NCBI RefSeq assembly: GCF_014649995.1
Contig: NZ_BMUC01000003.1
Coordinates: forward strand, 1-64,000
Length of the DNA stretch: 64,000 nt
Direction: 5' to 3'
Origin: Streptomyces griseoflavus
GTDB lineage: Bacteria; Actinomycetota; Actinomycetes; Streptomycetales; Streptomycetaceae
The notes under the pieces were generated by a model that saw only the letters and a list, made by a program, of their open reading frames with translations, was not told where the DNA came from and searched no databases. The translations under genes and the position numbers were made by a program. Positions 35,776 through 45,016 of this stretch are shown piece after piece; position 1 is the first letter of the stretch, and every line of letters begins with the position of its first letter.

Positions 35776-37232
35776 GCGGCCGGCCGGAGCCGTGCAGCCC
35801 GCGGGAGATCGGCTCGCTGTTCCTGTTCGAGGACCTCACCCCGCGGCAGCTGGGGCGGCTCTGCGCCGAGGGACGCACGGAACGGTTCGAGCCCGGCCCC
35901 GTCTACACCGAGGGCGACCGGGCGACCTGCTTCTACGTCATGCTGGAAGGCACCGTCGTGCTGTCCCGCCGGGTCGGCGGGGACGACGTCGAGGTCAACC
36001 GCACCTCCCAGCGCGGTGTGTACGCGGGGGCGATGCAGGCCTACCTCGGGGAGCGGGTTCCGCAGCGCTACAACAACTCCCTGCGCGTGACGGAGCCGAC
36101 GCGGTTCTTCGTGCTGCCCGCGGACACGTTCGCGAGCATCATGCGCGAGTGGTTCCCGATGGCCGTGCACCTGCTGGAGGGGCTGTTCCTCGGCTCGAAG
36201 AACACCCAGCGGGCCGTCGGGCAGCGGGAACGGCTGCTGGCGCTCGGCTCGCTGTCGGCCGGGCTGACGCACGAGCTGAACAACCCCGCGGCGGCGGCCG
36301 TGCGGGCGACGGCGACCCTGCGCGAACGCGTGGGAAGGATGCGGCACAAGCTGCGCGTCATCTCCGCGGGCACCTACGACCGCGAGACTCTGGCGCGGCT
36401 CATCGAGATCCAGGAACGCACGGCCGAGCGGGTCGCCAAGGCACCCGTGCTCAGCCCCCTGGAGGCGGCGGACCGGGAGGACGCCCTGTCCGACTGGCTG
36501 GACGACCACGGCATCGCCGAGGGCTGGCGGATCGCCCCCACCTTCGTCCAGGCCGGGCTCGACCTGGACTGGCTGGACCAGGTCGCCGCCGCCGTGGACG
36601 CGGAGATCCTCCCCGGGGCGGTCGGCTGGCTGAGCTACACGGTCGAGACGGAACTGCTGATGGACGAGATCGAGGACTCCACCAGCCGCATCTCGCACCT
36701 GGTCGACGCCGCCAAGGAGTACTCGCAGCTCGACCGCGCCCCCTTCCAGGTCGCCGACGTGCACGAACTCCTCGACAGCACCCTGCTGATGCTGTCGGGC
36801 AAGACCGGGGAGCGCATCGAGGTGGTCAAGGAGTACGACCGCACCCTGCCGCGGATCCCGGCCTACCCGGCGGAGCTCAACCAGGTGTGGACCAACCTGA
36901 TCGACAACGCGGTCGCCGCCATGCGCCACACCGGCGGCGAGGGCACCCTGACCGTGCGCACCGCGCGCCAGCACGACCGGCTGCTGGTGGAGTTCCGCGA
37001 CACCGGGACCGGCATCCCGGCCGAGATCCGGGACCGCGTCTTCGACCCGTTCTTCACCACCAAGCCGGTGGGCGAGGGCACCGGCCTGGGCCTGGACATC
37101 TCCTGGCGGATCGTGGTGGACAAGCACCACGGGAGCCTGCGCTTCGACTCCGAGCCGGGAGACACCCGTTTCCAGGTGCTGCTCCCGCTCACCGCCCCGG
37201 ACCCCGACGACACCCCCGAGGAGCCGGCATGA
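35772..37232 (+). CDS. cNMP-binding-domain sensor histidine kinase
   Basis: 486 residues. Residues 10-130 form a cyclic-nucleotide-binding barrel ([24 protein letters not shown]). The phospho-acceptor H167 is in [15 protein letters not shown]. HATPase at about 360-475 has [22 protein letters not shown] and [12 protein letters not shown]. No membrane helix, so it is cytosolic. It should phosphorylate the receiver of the preceding fusion, whose stop it overlaps (GTGA). Its own stop overlaps the next ATG (ATGA). Ligand unknown. Confidence 0.9.
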   Translation: MSGRPEPCSPREIGSLFLFEDLTPRQLGRLCAEGRTERFEPGPVYTEGDRATCFYVMLEGTVVLSRRVGGDDVEVNRTSQRGVYAGAMQAYLGERVPQRYNNSLRVTEPTRFFVLPADTFASIMREWFPMAVHLLEGLFLGSKNTQRAVGQRERLLALGSLSAGLTHELNNPAAAAVRATATLRERVGRMRHKLRVISAGTYDRETLARLIEIQERTAERVAKAPVLSPLEAADREDALSDWLDDHGIAEGWRIAPTFVQAGLDLDWLDQVAAAVDAEILPGAVGWLSYTVETELLMDEIEDSTSRISHLVDAAKEYSQLDRAPFQVADVHELLDSTLLMLSGKTGERIEVVKEYDRTLPRIPAYPAELNQVWTNLIDNAVAAMRHTGGEGTLTVRTARQHDRLLVEFRDTGTGIPAEIRDRVFDPFFTTKPVGEGTGLGLDISWRIVVDKHHGSLRFDSEPGDTRFQVLLPLTAPDPDDTPEEPA

Positions 37233-37582
37233 CCAGCGAACACGCCATCGACCCGAGCGCCCCGCCGACCGGGACGGGATGCGCCGAGTGCGACGCCCAG
37301 GACGGGTGGTGGTTCCATCTGCGGCGCTGCGCGAGCTGCGGCCACATCGGCTGCTGCGACAGCTCACCCGGCCGGCACGCCACGGCGCACTTCGAGGCCA
37401 CCGGCCATCCCCTGGTGCGCAGTTACGAGCCGGGCGAGGCATGGTTCTGGGACTACGCCACCGACGAACTGTACGAGTCCGGCCCCGACCTCGCCCCGCC
37501 GGTGAGCCACCCCGCCGACCAGCCGGCGCCTGGCCCCGCGGGCCGGGTGCCCGCGAACTGGACGCAGACGCTGCGCCGCTGA
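37229..37582 (+). CDS. UBP-type zinc finger protein
   Basis: 117 residues. The ZnF-UBP pattern is clear: [59 protein letters not shown], with Cys and His ligands in the expected order. In eukaryotes this finger binds the ubiquitin C-terminus; in bacteria its role is unknown. It overlaps the histidine kinase gene by four bases. The C-terminal about 30 residues are Pro-rich and probably disordered. Confidence 0.9.
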   Translation: MTSEHAIDPSAPPTGTGCAECDAQDGWWFHLRRCASCGHIGCCDSSPGRHATAHFEATGHPLVRSYEPGEAWFWDYATDELYESGPDLAPPVSHPADQPAPGPAGRVPANWTQTLRR

Positions 37583-37673
37583 GCCGCACGGCCGGGAACC
37601 CCCGCCCGCCGCCCGTCGTTGACCGGACACCCCACCCGGTCCGTGTGTACGACGACATCATCAGGGCGGCGTG

Positions 37674-38978
37674 ATGAGCGAGTTGGTCCCCGGCGGCAAT
37701 CTGGCCCTCCCGGGCGGTGCGGTGAACGTCCGGGTGTCCGGTCCCTTCGACGTGTCGGCACTGATCACGGACGACGGCGGAAAGGTGAGCGGCGACGCCG
37801 ACTTCGTGTTCTACAACCAGCCGTCCGCCCCGGGGGCCCGGCTCGGCGGCGACACCCTCACCGTCGACCCGGCGGCGCTGCGCCCCGGGGCGGCGCGGGT
37901 CACGGTGTCCGTCAGCCCCGCCGGTCCGGGCACCCCGCTCGGCGCCCTGCCCGTACCGGTGCTCCGGGTCGCCGACGCCCGCGGACGCCCGCTCGCCCGG
38001 TTCGCGCCCCCGCCGGCCGGGCAGGAGACGGTCCTGCTCCTCGTGGAGCTCTACCGGCGTGGCGCGGAGTGGAAACTGAGGGCCCTGGGCCAGGGGTACG
38101 CGGACGGACTGGCCGGACTGGCCCGGGACTTCGGGGTCGACGTGGCGGACGACGACGGTGCCGTGTCCACCCGGACGGCGACCGCCCCCGCCGCGCCGCG
38201 TGCCGCGGACGGTTTCCTCGGCCTGGTGAACGCGGCGCGGGCCGCCGCCGGTTCGCCGCCGGTCGCCCATGACGCGCGACTGGCCGTCGCGGCGCGTGAG
38301 CACGCCGGGACGATGGCGCGGGGCGGGCGTCCGGCCGTCGAGGGGGTGGACGGCGTCTCCGTCCACCAGCGCGTGGTGTCCGCCGGGTACGCGTACCTGA
38401 CGGTCGGCGAGCACCTGGTCTCCGGTCCGCTCACCGTCGACCGGTTCGTCGACCACTGCCTGCGCCACGATGCGGCCCGCCGCACCGTGTGCGACCCGGC
38501 CTTCGCCCACGCGGCGGTGGCGTCCGCCGGCGACGCGGGGTCCGGCGACACCTACTGGACGGCGCTGTGGGCCGCTCCGCTCACCCCGGACGGTCTCGAC
38601 CGCACGGCCCGTGAGGTCATCGGCCTCACCAACCGGGCACGCGCCCGGGCCGGACTGCCGCCGCTGTCCGGCGATCCCCGGCTGACCGAGGCCGCGCAGG
38701 CGCACAGCGCCGACATGGTGGCCCGGGACTTCTACTCCCACACCGCGCCCGACGGCAGCGGGCCCCTGGAGCGGGCCACCGCCGCGGGCTCGGCGCGGCG
38801 GACCGTCGGCGAGAACATCGCCTGCGGGCAGCGCTCGCCCGCCGAGGTGGTGGAGGGATGGATGAACAGCCCCGGCCACCGTGCCAACATCCTCGCGGCC
38901 GGTTTCACCCACATCGGTGTCGGCTTCGCGGGCGGCGGCCGGGCGGGCACGTACTGGACCCAGCTGCTCGGCGCGTGA
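37674..38978 (+). CDS. TerD-domain protein fused to two CAP/SCP domains
   Basis: 434 residues. Residues 1-165 are a TerD domain (VSALITDDGGKVSGDADFVFYNQP, LVELYRRGAEWKLRALGQGY), a calcium-binding module of tellurite/stress systems. Two CAP (SCP/PR1) domains follow. The first (about 185-300) is degenerate; the second (about 305-434) has HSADMVARDFYSHTAPDG, VGENIACG and WMNSPGHRANIL. No signal peptide, although CAP proteins are normally secreted. An AGGGCGG site precedes ATG 37674; GTG 37671 is an alternative. It is followed by an AIM24 gene. Confidence 0.88.
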   Translation: MSELVPGGNLALPGGAVNVRVSGPFDVSALITDDGGKVSGDADFVFYNQPSAPGARLGGDTLTVDPAALRPGAARVTVSVSPAGPGTPLGALPVPVLRVADARGRPLARFAPPPAGQETVLLLVELYRRGAEWKLRALGQGYADGLAGLARDFGVDVADDDGAVSTRTATAPAAPRAADGFLGLVNAARAAAGSPPVAHDARLAVAAREHAGTMARGGRPAVEGVDGVSVHQRVVSAGYAYLTVGEHLVSGPLTVDRFVDHCLRHDAARRTVCDPAFAHAAVASAGDAGSGDTYWTALWAAPLTPDGLDRTAREVIGLTNRARARAGLPPLSGDPRLTEAAQAHSADMVARDFYSHTAPDGSGPLERATAAGSARRTVGENIACGQRSPAEVVEGWMNSPGHRANILAAGFTHIGVGFAGGGRAGTYWTQLLGA

Positions 38979-39038
38979 CGCGCGGCCCGCACCGGCCGGC
39001 CCTGGCGGAGGCAACAGGTCCGGGGCAGGATGCCTCTC

Positions 39039-39716
39039 ATGAAGGGTGACCTGTTTTCCAGTCAGCACATGGTGCGGCCGGCCACGGCCGCGGGGATGAC
39101 GATCGAGAACGCCAAGTGCATCCGCTACACGGTCGACGGCGAGATGCACGCCCGCCAGGGCGCGATGGTCGCCTACCGCGGCAACCTGCAGTTCGAGCGC
39201 AAGGGCCAGGGCGTGGGCGGCATGCTCAAGCGGGCGGTGACCGGCGAGGGACTGCCGCTGATGGCGGTGCGCGGCCAGGGCGAGGCCTGGTTCGCGCTCG
39301 AGGCGCAGAACTGCTTCGTCGTCGACGTCGACCCCGGCGACGAGTTCACCGTCAACGGCCGCAACGTGCTGTGCTTCGACTCCTCGCTGTCGTACCGCAT
39401 CGCCACCGTGAAGGGCGCCGGGATCACCGGCGGCGGACTGTTCAACAGCGTCTTCACCGGGCACGGCCGCCTGGGGCTGGTGTGCGAGGGGAATCCGCTG
39501 GTCATCCCGGTGGCGCCGCGGTACCCGGTGTTCGTGGACACCGACGCGATCGTCGGCTGGACCGCGGGCCTGGACACCTCGCTGCACCGTTCGCAGTCGC
39601 TCGGCTCGATGCTGCGCGGCGGGTCGGGCGAGGCCGTGCAGCTGAAGTTCCAGGGCGAGGGGCACGTGGTGGTGCGTCCCAGCGAGGCGACACCGCACAA
39701 GGCCCAGCAGCACTGA
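39039..39716 (+). CDS. AIM24 family protein
   Basis: 225 residues with the AIM24/TIGR00266-like beta-rich fold: RQGAMVAYRGNLQFERKGQGVGGMLKRAVTGEGLPLM and VVDVDPGDEFTVNGRNVLCFDSSL. These proteins are frequently encoded beside TerD genes, as here. ATG 39039 (MKGDLFSSQ) is preferred; ATG 39030 is three codons earlier and has a poorly spaced Shine-Dalgarno. Function unknown, perhaps membrane-stress related. Confidence 0.88.
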   Translation: MKGDLFSSQHMVRPATAAGMTIENAKCIRYTVDGEMHARQGAMVAYRGNLQFERKGQGVGGMLKRAVTGEGLPLMAVRGQGEAWFALEAQNCFVVDVDPGDEFTVNGRNVLCFDSSLSYRIATVKGAGITGGGLFNSVFTGHGRLGLVCEGNPLVIPVAPRYPVFVDTDAIVGWTAGLDTSLHRSQSLGSMLRGGSGEAVQLKFQGEGHVVVRPSEATPHKAQQH

Positions 39717-39723
39717 ACGTCGT

Positions 39724-39747
39724 TGACCCGGCCCGCCGCGCGGGTCA
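39724..39747 (+). terminator. Hairpin after AIM24 gene
   Basis: TGACCCG and CGGGTCA form a seven-base stem with a ten-base GC loop, 8 bases past the AIM24 stop and about 50 bases before the dehydratase start. Confidence 0.4.
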
Positions 39748-39797
39748 GGGTGGTCACGGCGCGGATCACCAGCCCCCGTGCCGGAGAGGTGACAGTC

Positions 39798-40757
39798 GTG
39801 ATCCAGATCGCCGACATCGAGACCGCCGCCGCGCGGATCGCCGGGCACGTGGTGCGGACCCCGACGGTGCCGAGCCCCGGACTGTCGGAACTGCTCGGGG
39901 TGCCGGTCACGGCCAAACTCGAACTGCTGCAGCGCACCGGTTCGTTCAAGGTGCGCGGCGCGGCGGCGAAGCTGCTGTCGCTGAGCGAGGCCGAGCGGGC
40001 GGCCGGGGTGGTGGCGGTGAGCGGCGGCAATCACGGGATCGCCCTCGCGGTGATGGCCGCGGCGCTGGATGTGAAGGCCACGGTGGTGATGCCGCGTTCG
40101 GCGCCCGTGAGGGCGGTGGAGATCGCGGAGTCCGCGGGCGCCTCGGTGCGGGTGACCGACGACATGGACGGCGCGTTCGGGTTGACGGGACGGCTCCGGG
40201 AGGAGGGTCTGACGCTGGTCCACCCCTTCGACGACCCGGTGGTGATCGCCGGTCAGGGCACGGTGGGGCTGGAGTTGGCCGAGGACGCCGGTGACCTCAC
40301 GGACGTGCTGGTGAGCATCGGGGGCGGCGGGCTGATCGCCGGGGTCGCGGCGGCCCTGCGGGCGACGCGGCCCGGGGTGCGGGTGTGGGGCGTGGAGACG
40401 GAGGGAGCCCGGGCGATGTCCGAGGCGCTGGCGGCGGGCGGGCCGGTGCCGGTGGAGCTGACGTCGATCGTCTCCACGCTCAGTGCCCCTGCGGTGTCCC
40501 GGCTCACGTACGCACATGTGTCGGAGCTCGTCACCGAGGTGCTGGTGGTGTCGGACCGGGAGGCGGTGGAGGGCTCCCTCGACCTCGCGGACCACGCCAA
40601 GGTGTGGGCCGAGCCGGCGGCGGGCTGTCTGCTCCCCGCCGCGCGGCGGGTGCTGGAGCGGGTCGGTGAGGGGGCGCGGCTCGGCCTCGTGGTGTGCGGC
40701 GGCAACGCCACGACCGCCGACATGATCGCCTGGGCGGGACACTTCGAGCTCCGCTGA
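39798..40757 (+). CDS. Threonine/serine dehydratase-like PLP enzyme
   Basis: 319 residues, fold-type II PLP enzyme. The Schiff-base lysine is in GSFKVRGAAAKLL, the substrate-binding loop is SGGNHGIALA, and the PLP-phosphate glycine loop is SIGGGGLIAGVA. It resembles catabolic threonine dehydratase or serine/threonine ammonia-lyase without a regulatory ACT domain. GTG 39798 follows GGAGAGG by 8 bases. A hairpin separates it from AIM24. Confidence 0.88.
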   Translation: MIQIADIETAAARIAGHVVRTPTVPSPGLSELLGVPVTAKLELLQRTGSFKVRGAAAKLLSLSEAERAAGVVAVSGGNHGIALAVMAAALDVKATVVMPRSAPVRAVEIAESAGASVRVTDDMDGAFGLTGRLREEGLTLVHPFDDPVVIAGQGTVGLELAEDAGDLTDVLVSIGGGGLIAGVAAALRATRPGVRVWGVETEGARAMSEALAAGGPVPVELTSIVSTLSAPAVSRLTYAHVSELVTEVLVVSDREAVEGSLDLADHAKVWAEPAAGCLLPAARRVLERVGEGARLGLVVCGGNATTADMIAWAGHFELR

Positions 40758-40836
40758 GCCTTCCTTTGAACGGACCCCGCCCGCTCCCCCGTACCAGTGG
40801 GGGAAGCGGGATCCAGCGGTTCGACGAGGGATGGCC

Positions 40837-42426
40837 ATGGGCAGGGCGCACGTCTCCACGGACCGGCCGGTCGCCGGCCGGTACCGGCTGGTCGAGGTCA
40901 CGCACCGGGAGACCAATCGCGTGAGCTGGTACGCCGACGACCTGCGCACGGGCCGCCCGTGCCTGGCCACCCGTACCGAACTGCCGCGCGGGGCCGGAGA
41001 CGCGGCCCGCCGCGCCCCCTCGCGTGTCCTGCGGACCACCGGGACCGTGGGCGGGCTGTGCCCCGGCCGGGTCGCCACGGTCGTCGACGCCGTCGACGAG
41101 GCCGGCGCGCTGTGGACCGTCACCGCGTGGATCGACGGCACGCCCCTCGACGAGGTCCTCCGCGAGCGGGGGCCGTTCACCTGGGTGCGGGCCGCGCGCG
41201 TCGGGCTGGAACTGCTCGACGTGCTGGACGCCGCGCACGCCGGGGCCGTCACCCACGGGGAGCTCAGTCCCGGCCAGGTGTTCCTGCGCGACGACGGCCC
41301 GGTGGTCGTCACCGGCTACGGACTGGCCGGCACGACGTCCGCGCCCCGGCTCACGGCACCGTCGTACGCCTCCCCGGAACAGGCCCGCGACCAGCGGATC
41401 GGCCCCGCCGCCGACCTGTGGGCGCTGGGCGCGATCCTCTACACGATGCTGGAGGGCCGGCCGCCGTTCCGGGACCGCGGACGGCCCGAGGCCACGCTGA
41501 GGGGGATCGACCGGCTGCCGCCGCGCACCCCGGTGCGGTGCGGCCCGCTCACCCAGGTCGTCCGGGGTCTGCTGCGCAAGGACGCCCGGGAGCGGCCGAC
41601 CCGTCAGGTGGTCCGTGAGGCGCTCACCCGGGTGCTGCGCGAGGCGCCCCCGGCCGAGGCGGCGACGCCGGACGCCCGGTCGCACGGTGCGCCCGCCGCC
41701 GGCGGGGGCCCGGAGCGGAGCAGGAGGAACAGGGTGCTGGGCACCGCCCTCGCCGTCGTCACCGTCGCGGTCGCCGTGTTCGTCGCGGCGCGGGGGCTGC
41801 CCGGCTCCGGCGGCGGCACCGGGGCGGCGGACGCGCCGCCGGCCTCGGCGTCCGCACCGGGCTCCTCCGGGGCGCCCGGCGGCGGGGACGGCCCCGGTGT
41901 CCCGGACACGTCCCCGCCGTCCGCCACGCCCACCCCGTCCCCGCCGGGCACGGGCGGTCTCCCTCCCGGCTTCCGGACCTACCGGGCTCCGGAGGGCTTC
42001 TCCGTCGCGCTGCCCGGGGGCTGGAAGCGGCTGGCCACCTCCGACACCGCCGGCCTGGCCTACCGCGTCACGTTCGGCGCCGACGGGGACCCGCGCACCC
42101 TGGCGGTGACCTACAGCGAGCGGGTGGGGGCGGACGCCGTGGCCGTGTGGCGGGACGACGTGGAGCCGGGGCTGGAGCGGTCCGGGCGCTACGAGCGGAT
42201 CGGCGGAATCAGGGCGAGGACCTACCAGGGGCGCGAGGCCGCCGACATGGAGTGGTACGCCGGGGACGACGGCGCCCGGGTGCGCACCTTCGGCCGGGGC
42301 TTCCTGCTGGGCGGCGGCCGGGGCTTCTCCTTGCGCTGGACCACCCCGGCCGCCGACTGGGAGGACCCCGCGAGCCGGGAGGCGCTGAGCACCTTCCTAC
42401 GGACGTTCCGGCCGGGCCCGCCGTGA
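40837..42426 (+). CDS. Membrane-anchored pseudokinase (Ser/Thr kinase-like)
   Basis: 529 residues. Residues 10-270 have protein-kinase shape (SPEQARDQRIGPAADLWALGAILYTMLEGRPPF), but every catalytic motif is changed. The VAxK lysine is Arg (LATR), HRDLKPxN reads HGELSPGQ, and DFG reads GYG. A single transmembrane helix lies at about 298-318, then a Pro/Ser/Gly-rich linker and an extracellular beta-rich domain (about 375-529). It is probably a signalling scaffold. ATG 40837 was chosen over 40831 for spacing from GAGGG. Its 3' end overlaps the convergent hydrolase gene by 30 bases. Confidence 0.85.
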   Translation: MGRAHVSTDRPVAGRYRLVEVTHRETNRVSWYADDLRTGRPCLATRTELPRGAGDAARRAPSRVLRTTGTVGGLCPGRVATVVDAVDEAGALWTVTAWIDGTPLDEVLRERGPFTWVRAARVGLELLDVLDAAHAGAVTHGELSPGQVFLRDDGPVVVTGYGLAGTTSAPRLTAPSYASPEQARDQRIGPAADLWALGAILYTMLEGRPPFRDRGRPEATLRGIDRLPPRTPVRCGPLTQVVRGLLRKDARERPTRQVVREALTRVLREAPPAEAATPDARSHGAPAAGGGPERSRRNRVLGTALAVVTVAVAVFVAARGLPGSGGGTGAADAPPASASAPGSSGAPGGGDGPGVPDTSPPSATPTPSPPGTGGLPPGFRTYRAPEGFSVALPGGWKRLATSDTAGLAYRVTFGADGDPRTLAVTYSERVGADAVAVWRDDVEPGLERSGRYERIGGIRARTYQGREAADMEWYAGDDGARVRTFGRGFLLGGGRGFSLRWTTPAADWEDPASREALSTFLRTFRPGPP

Positions 42427-43866
42427 CGGGCCCGGGGCGCGCATCCCGCGCAGCGGCCGGCCGTTCAGCGGGCGGGTGTGCCAGCGGGCGGTGAAGGTCC
42501 GGCCGGTGAGGGAGCAGGTGACCCGGAGCCGGTGCGGTGTCTCGAGGAACGCCACGTCCACGGTGAGGGTGCCGTCGTCGGACCAGCCACCGCTCACGGC
42601 GGCCGGGGCGGGCTCCTCGGTGACGGTCCATCCCCGCCCGTCGAACCGGGCGTCGAACGGCTCACCGTCCTCCGTGAGCCGCAGCGTCCAGCCGCCGCCG
42701 GCCTCCGGGACGACCTCGGCCGCGGTCAGCTTCGGCTGGTCGGCGCAGATCCCGCCGTCCGGGGCGAACGCGGCTCCCGCCCACTCCCCGCTCCGCTCCT
42801 GCGGTACGGGGGTGCCCGCGACGGGGGGCAGGGCGAGCCGGCCGAGGCGCTCGCGCAGGGCGGTGTCGGCGGCCTCCCGGCCGGTCAGCGGGCCGGGACG
42901 GAAGGCGGGCAGGAGGTGCCGCCACACCAGGTCCAGGTAGTCCTGCATCTGCTCGGTCGCCGTCGTCGCGGCGATCACCGCGTCGTGTCCGGGCAGGACC
43001 AGGCAGTACTGCCCGTACGCGCCGTCGCCGCGGAATCCGTGCCGGGAGATCCAGAACTGGTGCCCGTAGCCGCGGTCCCAGTCGGACCTGTTCTCCGCCC
43101 CCATGGCGCCGGCGGTGGGTATGTGCGGGTGGGAGGCGCGGGCGACCCACCCCCCGGGCAGCAGCCGTTCGCCCTGCCAGACGCCGTCGTCCAGGTAGAG
43201 CTGGCCGAGGCGTGCGACGGCGTCGGTCGCGGCGTGCAGTCCGCTGAAGCCGATCTCGCGGCCGGCCCGGTCCCGCTGCCACGCCGTCTCGCCGATGCCC
43301 AGCGGGTCGAACAGGCGGGGCCGCAGGTAGTCGGTGAGGGTCTGTCCGGTGACCCGCTGCACGATCGCGCCGAGCGTGTACGTGCAGGGCTGGTTGTAGG
43401 CGAAGACGGTTCCCGGATCGTGCTCGGGCGGCTGGAGCAGGAAGCCGCGCACGGGTTCCGCGCGGTCGGCGCCGTACGCGGCGTCGATCATCTCCCGGTC
43501 GTGGCCGCTCGCCATGGACGCCACGTGCCGGACCAGCACGGCCCGGCTGCGCGGGTCGGTGATGTCGGCCTCGAACTCCGGGAAGTACGACAGCACCGGG
43601 GCGTCGAAGTCGATCAGCCCCTCGCCCTCGGCGAGCGCGGCGGCGGTGGCCGTGAAGCTCTTGCTGAGCGAGTACAGCAGGTGCGGGCGCCGCGCGGTGT
43701 ACGGCGCCCACCAGCCGGCGGCCACGAGCCGGCCGTGGCGCAGGATCATCAGGCTGTGCGGCTCGATGTCCGGGGCGGCTTCGAGGGCGTCGAGGAAGGC
43801 GTGGACGCCGGACGCGTCGACGCCCTGGGCGGCGGGGTCCGAGGCGGGGAGGGAACGAGCGGTCAT
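42397..43866 (-). CDS. Beta-lactamase-family serine hydrolase
   Basis: 489 residues. The catalytic SxxK reads SLSKSFTA, the Tyr motif is YNQP and the third element lies in HQFWISRHGFRGDGAYGQY. A C-terminal lipocalin-like beta domain (about 370-480) follows the class C/EstB-like core. No signal peptide is seen, so it may be a cytosolic esterase or peptidase. ATG 43866; it overlaps the convergent pseudokinase gene by 30 bases. Confidence 0.87.
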   Translation of the reverse strand: MTARSLPASDPAAQGVDASGVHAFLDALEAAPDIEPHSLMILRHGRLVAAGWWAPYTARRPHLLYSLSKSFTATAAALAEGEGLIDFDAPVLSYFPEFEADITDPRSRAVLVRHVASMASGHDREMIDAAYGADRAEPVRGFLLQPPEHDPGTVFAYNQPCTYTLGAIVQRVTGQTLTDYLRPRLFDPLGIGETAWQRDRAGREIGFSGLHAATDAVARLGQLYLDDGVWQGERLLPGGWVARASHPHIPTAGAMGAENRSDWDRGYGHQFWISRHGFRGDGAYGQYCLVLPGHDAVIAATTATEQMQDYLDLVWRHLLPAFRPGPLTGREAADTALRERLGRLALPPVAGTPVPQERSGEWAGAAFAPDGGICADQPKLTAAEVVPEAGGGWTLRLTEDGEPFDARFDGRGWTVTEEPAPAAVSGGWSDDGTLTVDVAFLETPHRLRVTCSLTGRTFTARWHTRPLNGRPLRGMRAPGPSRRARPERP

Positions 43867-43938
43867 GGGGCCATCCTGCCCGGGCGGCCCCGGGGTGATC
43901 CCCCGTTTCCCGCGGTCCCCGGCGGGGACCCGGACGGC

Positions 43939-44910
43939 ATGGTGCAAATCGGATACACGATGATGACCGAGCAGGCCGGACCCCGCGAGCTGGTCGACCA
44001 TGTGGTGCGGGCCGAGGAGGCGGGCTTCGACTTCTCGGTGACCTCCGACCACTACTTCCCCTGGCTGGCCTCCCAGGGTCACTCGCCGTACGCCTGGAGT
44101 GTGCTGGGCGCCGCCGCGCAGGCCACCTCGCGCATTCCGCTGATGACCTACGTGACGTGTCCGACGTTCCGCTACCACCCGGCGGTGGTGGCGCAGAAGG
44201 CGGCGACGCTGCAGTTGCTGTCGGAGGGCCGGTTCCGGCTGGGGCTGGGCTCCGGCGAGAACCTCAACGAGCACGTGGTGGGCGGCGGCTGGCCGTCGGT
44301 GGACGTGCGGCACGAGATGTTCGAGGAGGCGGTGGAGATCATCCGGGCGCTGTTCGAGGGCGGCCACGTGAACCACCGGGGCACCCACTTCGACGTCGAG
44401 TCGGCCAAGCTGTGGGATCTGCCGGACCAGCCGCCGCCGATCGGCATCGCGGTGTCGGGGAAGCGGTCCTGCGCCCTCGCGGGCCGGCTCGCCGACCTGG
44501 TCATCGCCACGGAGCCGAAGGCCGAGCTGCTCGACGACTTCGACCGGCACGGCGGGCAGGGCAAGCCCCGGGTGGGACAGCTGCCGGTGTGTCACGACCC
44601 CGACCGGGACGCGGCCGTCGAGCGGGCCCACGAACAGTTCCGCTGGTTCGGCAACGGCTGGAAGGTCAACTCCGAACTGCCGCACCCCGACAGCTTCGAG
44701 TCGGCGACCCAGTTCGTCCGCCCGGAGGACGTCGCGCAGTCCATCCCCTGCGGCAGCGACCCCGCGGACTTCGTCGAGGCCGTGCGCCCCTACGCCGAGG
44801 CCGGTTTCACCGAGGTCGCCCTGGTGCAGATCGGCGGCGAGTCGCAGCCGCGGTTCCTGGACTGGTCGGAGAAGACGCTGCTGCCGGCCCTGCGGGACGC
44901 CTTCGGCTGA
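43939..44910 (+). CDS. LLM-class F420-dependent oxidoreductase
   Basis: 323 residues, luciferase-like TIM barrel starting VQIGYTMMTEQAGPRELVDHVVRAEEAGFDF, with SDHYFPW, GSGENLNEHVVG and VAVSGKRSCALAGRLADLVIAT-type segments of the TIGR03557 F420 group. Such enzymes use deazaflavin F420 as hydride carrier; substrate unknown. It is divergent from the serine hydrolase across 72 bases. Confidence 0.88.
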   Translation: MVQIGYTMMTEQAGPRELVDHVVRAEEAGFDFSVTSDHYFPWLASQGHSPYAWSVLGAAAQATSRIPLMTYVTCPTFRYHPAVVAQKAATLQLLSEGRFRLGLGSGENLNEHVVGGGWPSVDVRHEMFEEAVEIIRALFEGGHVNHRGTHFDVESAKLWDLPDQPPPIGIAVSGKRSCALAGRLADLVIATEPKAELLDDFDRHGGQGKPRVGQLPVCHDPDRDAAVERAHEQFRWFGNGWKVNSELPHPDSFESATQFVRPEDVAQSIPCGSDPADFVEAVRPYAEAGFTEVALVQIGGESQPRFLDWSEKTLLPALRDAFG

Positions 44911-44954
44911 CGGCGGCGGCCGCGGCCCGTGGAGCGATTCACCCGCCCGGCGGA

Positions 44955-44978
44955 GCATGCCGCGTGAATCCGGGGTAC
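44955..44978 (+). promoter_or_regulatory. SigB-type promoter ahead of SsgA-like gene
   Basis: GCAT (44955-44958), a 14-base spacer and GGGTAC (44973-44978). The predicted transcript start is about 30 bases before GTG 45017. It lies inside a longer open frame that starts at 44957, which argues against that longer start. Confidence 0.5.
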
Positions 44979-45016
44979 TAGGGGCTGTCTACGCCCGGTT
45001 CTCCGAAAGGCCCCTC

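Noticed and set aside
35757-41312. A very long minus-strand open frame (over 1800 codons)
   Set aside because: It runs antisense to five well-supported genes, is low-complexity (His/Arg/Gly-rich) and shows no domain; it is a high-GC shadow.
44957-45016. Longer N-terminus for the SsgA-like protein
   Set aside because: The first 20 residues overlap the SigB-type promoter and have no counterpart in SsgB-type proteins.
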